A stretch of DNA of 22,229 nt from Vulcanimicrobiota bacterium (GTDB taxonomy: Bacteria; Vulcanimicrobiota; Vulcanimicrobiia; Vulcanimicrobiales; Vulcanimicrobiaceae): NCBI GenBank assembly GCA_003155175.1, contig PMFP01000082.1, positions 1-22,229 on the forward strand, written 5' to 3'. A program made the translations under genes and the position numbers. The notes beneath the pieces were generated by a model that was given only the letters and a program-made list of their open reading frames with translations, had not been told where the DNA came from and did no database searches. Positions 8,763 to 15,339 of the stretch are shown here, piece after piece (the first letter of the stretch is position 1; each line of letters opens with the position of its first letter).

Positions 8763-9862
8763 TTCTTCACGGCGGCGCCGCCCGGTTCCGACGTGGGCGG
8801 CTTGCCGAGGCCGATGGGAATGTTCGATTGCCGCACCCGCCCCGAGAGCATGTCGTTCCAGGCCAGCGTCAGCGAAGGGACGAGCGTTGCGAGGGAGTGC
8901 GTTCCGCCGTGCTGCTCGTAGAAGCTGACCGGTAATCCGGCTGCAGCCAGGAAGCCCGCGGTTTCTTCTCCGTAAGCCGCCGGCACGGTCTTGTCGTTCG
9001 AGCCGGTGACGACGTAAATCGGCGTGCTGCGAAGCCGGTACGAGACGTCCGCGGTCTCACTGCTCAGAATTGCGCCCGACACGGACATGACGCCGCTCCA
9101 GATTTCCGGGTGCATCGGTGCGATCTTGTAGACGGTAAATCCGCCCATCGAGTATCCCGCCAGGAAGACGCGATGGGGCGAGAGTCCGAAGGCGGCGCGG
9201 ACGTCGCCGGCGATCTGGTAGACGTCGCCGGATGCCGGTGGCGCGTAGTCGTAGATTCCGCGTCCCCACGGTGCGACCACGATCGCGTTGGTCGCGTCGG
9301 CCAGCTGGTGCAAGTACGGCGCGCTCAGGAGTTCGACTTCGGTTTGCTGGAGGCCGTGCAGCAGCACGATCAACGGCGAGCGCGAGTTTGCGCCGGCCGG
9401 AACGTAGATCGCGTAGGGCTGCAGCGTGCCGTCGGCCGAACGCATCAGGCGTTCGTCGAGACCGTGCACCGTCGCGGGCGTCTCGACCGTTCCGCTAAGC
9501 ATTTCGTCGGCGAGCTTCGTGTCGAGCCGCACGATGCCGGAGACGTGCTCGCTCAGTTCTGCCTGCGTATATCCGTCGGGCGGCTGGCCTGCATCGCGCA
9601 CCGTGTCCATGTCGGCGAGAAGCCGCACACCCAAGCCGAACGCAACGTCGTGTCCGGCGCGCTGCTGCACGAGCGGGAGATCGGCTTGCAGACGGTCGCG
9701 CGCGGCCGTCAGTTGCGCGAGCTCGGCGCTGTCGCTGGGCGAAGCGGCGGGCGACGCCAGTGCCTGCGCCGACCGATCGTCGCGGGCCAGCGAGGCGCGC
9801 GGCGTGCCCAGGCCCGCGGCTAGTACCGCGAGCGCCGTCGAGAGCAAAACCAGACGTTTCAT
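8759..9862 (-). CDS. Secreted alpha/beta hydrolase (esterase/depolymerase-like)
   Basis: This is a 367-aa predicted exported hydrolase. The N-terminus has a signal peptide (MKRLVLLSTALAVLAAGLG, likely cleaved after RASLA). Residues about 40-130 are a low-complexity and helical pre-domain. The alpha/beta hydrolase core then follows: LIVLLHG with the oxyanion HG (169-170), nucleophile S238 in GYSMGG, acid D290 in GSNDKTVP, and H322 in GGTHS. This order matches PHB-depolymerase/feruloyl-esterase-like and prolyl-oligopeptidase-like families. The substrate is unknown. It runs leftward on the strand opposite the ABC genes and shares its stop region with them; the upstream gap to the hemolysin III gene is 48 bp, so the two may be one unit. 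Confidence 0.82.
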   Translation of the reverse strand: MKRLVLLSTALAVLAAGLGTPRASLARDDRSAQALASPAASPSDSAELAQLTAARDRLQADLPLVQQRAGHDVAFGLGVRLLADMDTVRDAGQPPDGYTQAELSEHVSGIVRLDTKLADEMLSGTVETPATVHGLDERLMRSADGTLQPYAIYVPAGANSRSPLIVLLHGLQQTEVELLSAPYLHQLADATNAIVVAPWGRGIYDYAPPASGDVYQIAGDVRAAFGLSPHRVFLAGYSMGGFTVYKIAPMHPEIWSGVMSVSGAILSSETADVSYRLRSTPIYVVTGSNDKTVPAAYGEETAGFLAAAGLPVSFYEQHGGTHSLATLVPSLTLAWNDMLSGRVRQSNIPIGLGKPPTSEPGGAAVKN

Positions 9863-9910
9863 CCCTCTATCTTAAGCGATCCGCCAAGGCGTCCGTGACC
9901 GGGGCTGCGT

Positions 9911-10567
9911 CTATGAGGGCGTCAGGAAGAATGCGATCGCCGCGAAGTGCGCGGCCGCACCGGCGATCACGAAAATGTGGAAGACTTCGTGAAATCCGAA
10001 ACGCCCCGGCGAGAGATTGAACGAGCGCGTCGCGTAAATGACGCCGCCCAGCGTGTACAACAGGCCGCCCAAGATGAGCAGCACGATTGCCGGATGCGAG
10101 AGGGATCCCGCCAGTTTCCAACTCGGCACGACGGCCAGCCATCCGAGCGCGACGTAGAATCCGGTCGAAAGGGCCCGGGGAGCGTCCACGAACCACATCG
10201 TCTGCGCGATGCCGATGAGCGCGAGAACCCAGACGCACGTTAAGGTTCCGACGCGCCAGGCTCCGTTCAGCCCGAAGTACAGCACGGGCGTGTACGTTCC
10301 GGCGATCAACGCGTAAATCGACGCGTGGTCCATGCGCCGGAAGACGGCTTTTTGGCGCGGTCCCGTTCCGCCCACCCAATGATAGAGCGCGCTCGATCCA
10401 AATGCCGCCAGCAGGCTAAGTCCATAGATGCTCATGACGGCGAGCGTCTCGACGTTCTGGTGGAAGCGGGCGACCAGATAGCCGAAGCCGATGACCGCGA
10501 GGACGAATCCGATCGCGTGCGGCCAGGGGCTCACCGGTTCCTTGAGCGTCCGCGCTTGGTAAGCCAC
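9911..10567 (-). CDS. Hemolysin III / TrhA (PAQR-like) membrane protein
   Basis: The protein has seven predicted membrane spans. Visible are HAIGFVLAVIGFGYLV, SSALYHWVGGTG (the conserved S-x3-H region), MDHASIYALIAGTYTPVL and the final FGFHEVFHIFVIAGAAAHF, together giving the family's conserved histidines and aspartate that are thought to bind metal. The family is linked to membrane energetics and fluidity; true haemolysis is not established. The open frame extends to 10666, but that ATG abuts the tRNA-Sec gene, so I place the start at GTG 10567 (218 aa, the usual family length). A GTG at 10534 preceded by AAGGA is an alternative. Confidence 0.85.
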   Translation of the reverse strand: MAYQARTLKEPVSPWPHAIGFVLAVIGFGYLVARFHQNVETLAVMSIYGLSLLAAFGSSALYHWVGGTGPRQKAVFRRMDHASIYALIAGTYTPVLYFGLNGAWRVGTLTCVWVLALIGIAQTMWFVDAPRALSTGFYVALGWLAVVPSWKLAGSLSHPAIVLLILGGLLYTLGGVIYATRSFNLSPGRFGFHEVFHIFVIAGAAAHFAAIAFFLTPS

Positions 10568-10666
10568 GCATGGAAGGTTTGATTCGCGCCTCGTCGCGCC
10601 CCCTAAAGTGGCGACAACGGAGCGGCCGTCGAGATGAACGAATGACGCCTTTCCCGCGCGCTGCAT

Positions 10667-10760
10667 GGGAAGGTACGGATCTGGTGGTCCGCACGGTCTT
10701 CAAAACCGCTGAGGCCTTCGCAAGGGGGCTGGTAGGTTCGATTCCTACACTTTCCCGCCA
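10667..10760 (+). tRNA. selC: Selenocysteine tRNA, tRNA-Sec(TCA)
   Basis: A complete tRNA-Sec can be folded by eye. It has an 8-bp acceptor stem (10667-10674 with 10749-10756), a G discriminator and encoded CCA (10758-10760). The D stem is 6 bp with a 4-nt loop (76-81 with 86-91 of the 10600 block), both hallmarks of bacterial tRNA-Sec. The anticodon loop CTTCAAA has anticodon TCA at 10700-10702. A long variable arm and a 5-bp T stem with loop TTCGATT follow, giving the 8+5 acceptor/T architecture. The outermost anticodon-stem pair is A-C. The length of 94 nt fits. It decodes in-frame UGA as selenocysteine; selA, selB and selD are not in this window. Confidence 0.95.
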
Positions 10761-10786
10761 ATACGTTAAGCGAAAGGAATGCCGGA

Positions 10787-11071
10787 ATGGGAGAAGACGC
10801 CGTATCCGCTGTGGCCGAACTCTTACATCAAGCAGGGGAGGTCCATCACGTGTACTATGCCGACGTTGACGGCAACGACGACGACTGGGCGACGTTCTAT
10901 TCGGAGTGGCTCTTAACGCGGACGAACTTTGCGCACTTGTTCGGCCGCACGCCCGTGCGCAGCGGACTCACGCGAGATCTCGTTCAGTTCGACGAGGAGT
11001 ACGCGGCATCCGCGCCTTCGGAACCTTGGCCCGCCTGGTACGCGAAGCGTCTCGTCGCAAAGTACGGATAG
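10787..11071 (+). CDS. Conserved hypothetical protein, 94 aa
   Basis: This is a small acidic, tryptophan-rich cytosolic protein with no signal peptide or membrane span. It has two similar blocks, DDWATFYSEWLL near 37-48 and EPWPAWYAKRLV near 79-90, separated by RSGLTRDLVQFDEEYA. I recall similar short proteins with the W-x2-WYA pattern in actinobacteria and other GC-rich bacteria, all without known function. The start ATG follows AAAGGAAT by about 8 nt. It begins 26 bp after the tRNA-Sec gene and could be co-transcribed with it, but it contains no in-frame TGA before its TAG stop, so it is not itself a selenoprotein. Confidence 0.75.
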   Translation: MGEDAVSAVAELLHQAGEVHHVYYADVDGNDDDWATFYSEWLLTRTNFAHLFGRTPVRSGLTRDLVQFDEEYAASAPSEPWPAWYAKRLVAKYG

Positions 11072-11121
11072 TCAGCGGAGTCCGGCGGACCCCGCGACCG
11101 CCGTCGCAGCCGTCATTCGAT

Positions 11122-11751
11122 CTACGATGCGGAATGCTGAAGAGCCCATGCCCGCCAATCGTCAGGAAGCTCGGGAACGAGCATTTCGCCGGCACGGGAG
11201 GGCTGGAACAAGTAGATTCGTGCCATCTCTTCCAGCGTCAGCTTGTGGCTGGGTCTCCACAGAACCTCGACAGGGTCTCCGGCCGCGACGTGTCCTTCGT
11301 TAAGAATGGACAGGTAAGCACCCGGGCGCAGCGCTTGAGCGAAGCGCTTGACGAACGTCGGGTCCTCCATCGTCATCGCCAGTTTGTAACAGGGCACGCG
11401 CGGAGACGTTACCTGCAGCTCGGCCGTTCCGACTCGCCAACGCTCGCCGACGAGCGCGCGGGTGACGTCGATGCCGCGGAGCGTCAAATTCTCGCCGAAT
11501 TTCCCCGGAGGCAGCACTCGGCTGAGAGCCTGTTCCCACCACGCGTAGTCTTCTTGGGCATAGGCGTACGCCGCGCGGGTTTTGCCTCCGTGATTCTGCC
11601 GGTCGGCCTGGTCGTCGCCGCGCAGATTGACGCCGCTTATCGGAATGCGGCCCTTAACCGGCGTCTTGAAGATTCCGGTGGTGACGGCCGCACCACGATA
11701 CTCGACCGTCCGCACTTCGGAGACGTTCACCGAAAGTACCAGTCCGCTCAT
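11122..11751 (-). CDS. MOSC-domain protein (YiiM-like)
   Basis: The 209 residues form a MOSC domain, the molybdenum-cofactor-binding fold also found at the C-terminus of Moco sulfurases. Visible are the family's GVNLRGDDQADRQNHGG loop, GKFGENLTLRGID, WRVGTAELQVTSPRVPC with the conserved cysteine C121, and the C-terminal helical segment with the WLF-like DDWRAWALQ. The overall pattern resembles E. coli YiiM, which reduces N-hydroxylated bases using Moco. Its ATG overlaps the TGA of the upstream S41 peptidase (ATGA), so translation is coupled, although the functional link is not obvious. Confidence 0.88.
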   Translation of the reverse strand: MSGLVLSVNVSEVRTVEYRGAAVTTGIFKTPVKGRIPISGVNLRGDDQADRQNHGGKTRAAYAYAQEDYAWWEQALSRVLPPGKFGENLTLRGIDVTRALVGERWRVGTAELQVTSPRVPCYKLAMTMEDPTFVKRFAQALRPGAYLSILNEGHVAAGDPVEVLWRPSHKLTLEEMARIYLFQPSRAGEMLVPELPDDWRAWALQHSAS

Positions 11752-13019
11752 CGTGCTGCGGCGAGTCCGGCGGCGAAGATCGGATCGACGCCGCGTGCTT
11801 GCGTGAGATCGATCGGAATCGTAGGCTGAAATACCGAACGGGGGCGGCCGTCGAGCGAGTACACGGGTTCTGCGGAGATCTGCACGTCAACGTCGTTCTG
11901 CGGAAGGTGCGTCTTGAGAACCGCCGCACCCAAGCCGGCCATGGGCGTGCCGACGACGATCGCACCGCGCGTCTCTTGCAAGCCCATTGCAAATCCCTCG
12001 GCGACGCTCTCCGTCCAGCGATCGACCAGAACCACGACCTTGCCGCGGTACGTCCACGGGCCACGCGGGTCGATGAATTCGGGCCAACGAGGGCCCAGAC
12101 TTTTGCCCTCGCGGCGGGCCATCCATGCGTACTGCTTGCGCCGCGCGAGGAATCGCCCCATGATCGGCAGCGTAACGTCGGTGTCGCCGCCGGAGTTCTC
12201 CCGCACGTCGATGACGAGGGCTTTCGTGTCGTGGAAGCCGGCCAGGGCCTTGTCGAATGCCGCCACCGTGCTCGCGTCCCCGAACGACGTGATGCCGATG
12301 ACGCCGACGTCGTTTTCCACGCGGCGGCTCGTGACGGGTTGCGATGGTCCGGACGGATTGCCGGCCGCCGCGATCTGCACGTCGCGTACGCCGCTTCCGT
12401 CGCGGATCGTAATCCTCACCGGAGTGTCGTGCCGTCCGGACAGGGCGGAGAGTAAAGCCCATTGCGTGGCGGCCGGATCGGGATGGCGCAAGAAGCGCGG
12501 AAGACGCGCGGCAATGGCGGCGCTCGGCGGACGTCCGTCGATCGCGAGAATCTCGCTTCCGAGAAGTGGCTCCAGCGCCGTTCCCGGGCGCACGTCCGTG
12601 ACGACGATGCGGCCGTCGCGCGGCTGCGCCCAAACGCTAAACGCCGGGAGCCTCCACGAATCGGCGTAGTTCGAGTCCAGATGCGAGTGCGCGTCGTACA
12701 GTTCGTCGAGCATCGCCTCGAGGACGCCGAACCGGGCGCGATCGCCGCCGGCGCTCGCGTACTTCGCGCGGTAGTATCGGCCGGCAGCATCCCAATCGGT
12801 CTGCTTGGCGTCGAGATAGGCGTAATGGTGCTTCACGAAACTCCAGAGCAGGTCGGCATCGGTCGTGCCGGTTTGTGCTGGCGCGGGCGACGTGGCCCCG
12901 GCCAGCGCCGTCGCGAGTGCGGCGGCTGCAACGACTCCCAGGCAACGGCGCAGCCAGGTGAGCGGCCGGAGGCTCGCCAACCGCCGTTCGTACCGATGAT
13001 CGCCACGTTCTTTCGTCAT
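11748..13019 (-). CDS. Exported S41-family (C-terminal processing type) peptidase
   Basis: This 423-aa protein carries a signal-peptide-like N-terminus: an arginine-rich stretch followed by CLGVVAAAALATALAGA ending in SPAPAQ. A helical pre-domain and a divergent PDZ-like segment (VRPGTALEPLLGSEILAIDGRP) follow. The S41 core has the DVRENSGGDTDVTLP strand and nucleophile serine in DRWTESVAEGFAMGL, followed by VGTPMAGLG. Such enzymes trim or degrade exported proteins in the cell envelope. The ATG at 13019 lies inside the start of the divergent hydroxylase gene, a 24-bp head-to-head overlap; a TTG at 12980 would remove the overlap while keeping the hydrophobic core. Confidence 0.84.
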   Translation of the reverse strand: MTKERGDHRYERRLASLRPLTWLRRCLGVVAAAALATALAGATSPAPAQTGTTDADLLWSFVKHHYAYLDAKQTDWDAAGRYYRAKYASAGGDRARFGVLEAMLDELYDAHSHLDSNYADSWRLPAFSVWAQPRDGRIVVTDVRPGTALEPLLGSEILAIDGRPPSAAIAARLPRFLRHPDPAATQWALLSALSGRHDTPVRITIRDGSGVRDVQIAAAGNPSGPSQPVTSRRVENDVGVIGITSFGDASTVAAFDKALAGFHDTKALVIDVRENSGGDTDVTLPIMGRFLARRKQYAWMARREGKSLGPRWPEFIDPRGPWTYRGKVVVLVDRWTESVAEGFAMGLQETRGAIVVGTPMAGLGAAVLKTHLPQNDVDVQISAEPVYSLDGRPRSVFQPTIPIDLTQARGVDPIFAAGLAAAR

Positions 13020-13601
13020 GGCAGTAACGCCGTGCTTTGCGCGGCGATCGTCGTCATGGCCGCGCTCTTCGCCGAGGGCGCGCTGGCTTTCTCCTTTTTC
13101 GGAGCGATCGCGGGCGCGTGCTTGTTCTTCGTCTCGGAATACACGACGCACCGGTTTCTGTTTCACGCATCGCCTTCAAAGACGGCTTGGATGCTCAAAC
13201 TGCAGCATCGCCTGCACTACGACCACCACGTCGATCCGCCCAAACTGGATCTCCTGTTCCTGCCGCTGTGGTTCGTGATTCCGACGGTCGCGGTCTATTT
13301 TCTCGTCTACTTCGTCTTGACGCGCAACCTCGTCATGGCCGTGTCGTTGTCGTTCGGCAGCATCTGCGCGCTCGCGTTCTACGAATGGGTTCACTACGTC
13401 GCGCACATACCGTTCACACCCCTCACGCCGTGGGGCCGCTACGTCAAGAAGTACCATCTCTGGCACCACTTCAAGAACGAGCACTTTTGGTACGGCGTTA
13501 CGAATCCATCCATGGACTACGTCGGCAATACGTACCGCGACGTCGCCTCGGTCGAACGCAGCACCACGGTGCGTGAAATCTGGCTCGGGATGGAGCCATA
13601 G
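12996..13601 (+). CDS. Fatty-acid-hydroxylase / sterol-desaturase superfamily membrane protein
   Basis: This 201-aa integral membrane di-iron oxygenase has the histidine clusters of the superfamily: HRFLFH, then HRLHYDHH, then HYVAH, then HLWHHFKNEHFWYG, separated by hydrophobic segments (about 12-45 and 85-130). The HHFKNEHFWYGVTNP ending resembles fatty acid 2-hydroxylases and related lipid or carotenoid hydroxylases. The substrate could be a fatty acid, hopanoid or carotenoid; sequence alone does not decide. The ATG at 12996 has no clear ribosome binding site and lies within the 5' end of the opposing S41 gene. The next gene on the strand begins 24 bp after the stop. Confidence 0.85.
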   Translation: MIATFFRHGSNAVLCAAIVVMAALFAEGALAFSFFGAIAGACLFFVSEYTTHRFLFHASPSKTAWMLKLQHRLHYDHHVDPPKLDLLFLPLWFVIPTVAVYFLVYFVLTRNLVMAVSLSFGSICALAFYEWVHYVAHIPFTPLTPWGRYVKKYHLWHHFKNEHFWYGVTNPSMDYVGNTYRDVASVERSTTVREIWLGMEP

Positions 13602-13625
13602 TCTCAAGATTAGGAAGTCGCTTAC

Positions 13626-15146
13626 GTGAACGAAGAAACGAATGTCCGCATCGAGGGGACGCACCGCGATACCTGGCCGGGAAGCAAACCCGCGGAAGCG
13701 CTCGCATCGCAGGCCGACGTGTTGCTTACGGTCTGGCTGCGACCCAAGAAAGGCGGCGGGCTCGACCTCGCGCGCGCGCGGACCCTTGGCGCTACGCCGC
13801 CGCAGCAGCGCACGTACGCCGATCGTAAGGTACTCGCGGACCAAACCGGCGCCGACGACGCCGACGTGGCTCGCTTTACGGCCTATTGCAAGGACTTCGG
13901 AATCGCGATCGTCGAGTCGCACTGGCGGTCGCTGGTCGTCAGCGGTCCGCTCGATCGTCTCGTTGACGCGTTCGGTGCGACGGTCGCGACGTTTTTCGAC
14001 GGCGAGGGCAAGCGCTTCCGCCATCGCTCCGGCGCCCTCCACGCCAGACGCGATGTCGCGGCGATGGTAAGCGGTATTTTCGGCTTGCATCAGTGGCCGC
14101 GTTCGCGGCGAATCGGTGCCCTGCAGCGTCACCAGAATCCGCTCATGTCAGGCGACGTCGCCAAGCGCTACGATTTCCCCGACGGCGACGGGAGCGGCCA
14201 GACCATCGGGATCCTACAGTTTCGCGGCGAGTTCAAGTCCGACGATTTCGAACTCTGCATGCGAGCGCAGGGCGTTTCGCCCGCGCATCCCATAGTAAAG
14301 CGCGTTGACGGCGCCGCGATCGCGCATGAATTCGAAACGACGAAGGATCTTGAGGCCGCTCTGGACGCGCAAGTCATCGGATCTCTTGCCCCGGGCGCGC
14401 GCATCGTGTTGTACGAAGCGCCCGACGACGAACGCGGCTTTCTCGACGCGATCCGAACGGCGCTGTTCGACGAGGAGTACGCACCCTCGATTCTCTCGAT
14501 CAGTTACGGGTGGCCCGAGTTCCTCTGGACTCCCGCCGCCCTCGACGTGCTCGACGACCTGTTCGCCGCCGCTGCGCTCTTGGGCGTCAGCGTTTTTTGC
14601 TCGTCCGGCGACAACGGCGCGGAACTCGACTATAACGGCAAACCTCACGTCCTCGCACCGGCATCGAGTGAGTTCGTTCACGCGTGCGGTGGCACGGCGA
14701 TCGCATCGAGCGGCGATAGCGCGACTGAATCGGCGTGGGAAAAGAGCGGCGGCGGCTTCAGCGCCCGCGTGGACGTTCCGCCCTGGCAGAGTACGGTCGC
14801 GGCGGCGGCGGCGAAGTACGCCGTTCGCGCCGGACGCGGGGTGCCCGACGTTGCCGCGCAACAACAGCCCGGATTCTGCGTCTATCTAAACGGCGTCGAA
14901 CTCGCCATGGGTGGAACGAGCGCGGTCGCTCCGATGTGGGCCGCGCTCGCCGCGCGCCTCAATCAGCAACTGGGCGCGCCCGTGGGGTTCTTCGCTCCAA
15001 TCCTGCACGCGACGTCGACCCAATCGTTGCGAGCGATCGAGCAAGGAAATAACGACCGCTATCAAGCGGCCGCGCCCTGGAGTCCCTGTACGGGTTTGGG
15101 CGTTCCGATCGGCACTGCGATCGAAACGGCGTTACGCTCCGGCTAG
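13626..15146 (+). CDS. Sedolisin (S53) serine-carboxyl peptidase, kumamolisin-like
   Basis: The 506-aa acid-type endopeptidase has an activation-peptide domain (about 25-160: DVLLTVWLRP, DVARFTAYCKDFGI, SLVVSGPLDRLVDAFG) and a catalytic domain from about 170. The catalytic set is intact: E243 and D247 in LEAALD, D329 in SSGDNG, and nucleophile S432 in GGTSAVAP. SISYGWPE and GVPDVAAQ are also typical. I see no signal peptide. The C-terminal calcium loop is altered: where kumamolisin has HDIT and GWDPCTGLG, this protein has RAIE and PWSPCTGLG, so both acidic ligands (A470, S486) appear lost. The GTG start at 13626 begins 24 bp after the hydroxylase gene; the stop interlocks with the next convergent gene. 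Confidence 0.93.
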   Translation: MNEETNVRIEGTHRDTWPGSKPAEALASQADVLLTVWLRPKKGGGLDLARARTLGATPPQQRTYADRKVLADQTGADDADVARFTAYCKDFGIAIVESHWRSLVVSGPLDRLVDAFGATVATFFDGEGKRFRHRSGALHARRDVAAMVSGIFGLHQWPRSRRIGALQRHQNPLMSGDVAKRYDFPDGDGSGQTIGILQFRGEFKSDDFELCMRAQGVSPAHPIVKRVDGAAIAHEFETTKDLEAALDAQVIGSLAPGARIVLYEAPDDERGFLDAIRTALFDEEYAPSILSISYGWPEFLWTPAALDVLDDLFAAAALLGVSVFCSSGDNGAELDYNGKPHVLAPASSEFVHACGGTAIASSGDSATESAWEKSGGGFSARVDVPPWQSTVAAAAAKYAVRAGRGVPDVAAQQQPGFCVYLNGVELAMGGTSAVAPMWAALAARLNQQLGAPVGFFAPILHATSTQSLRAIEQGNNDRYQAAAPWSPCTGLGVPIGTAIETALRSG

Positions 15147-15328
15147 TTCATACACGACAGCGCATCGTCGTGGAAGGTCTTGTGCGCGGCCTTGTACTTC
15201 TCTACGGCCGCCTGCAGTTTTGCTTTGTCGGCTCCCGCCATCGCGGCGAGCTTATGGTGGAGTTCGTCGATCAGATTTCCGTGCGCGGCGATGGTCTGCG
15301 CGGCCGCGTCTTTGGTTGCGTCGGTCAT
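15143..15328 (-). CDS. Small helical histidine-rich protein, 61 aa
   Basis: This unrecognised short protein is almost wholly alpha-helical in composition (alanine, lysine and leucine rich), without signal peptide or membrane span. Histidines cluster as H16, H24, H25 and then H49 and H53, with C59 near the end, so two helices could jointly bind a metal. This is inference. The ATG has AAGGAG about 7 nt upstream, and that sequence overlaps the TAA stop of the large cyclase gene 11 bp before. Translation is therefore probably coupled to it. Its stop forms a CTAG shared with the convergent sedolisin gene. Confidence 0.68.
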   Translation of the reverse strand: MTDATKDAAAQTIAAHGNLIDELHHKLAAMAGADKAKLQAAVEKYKAAHKTFHDDALSCMN

Positions 15329-15339
15329 GTTGGTGCTCC

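Noticed and set aside
10568..10666. N-terminal extension of the hemolysin III protein to the ATG at 10666
   Set aside because: It abuts the tRNA-Sec gene and adds a stretch unlike the family; the shorter form has the usual length.
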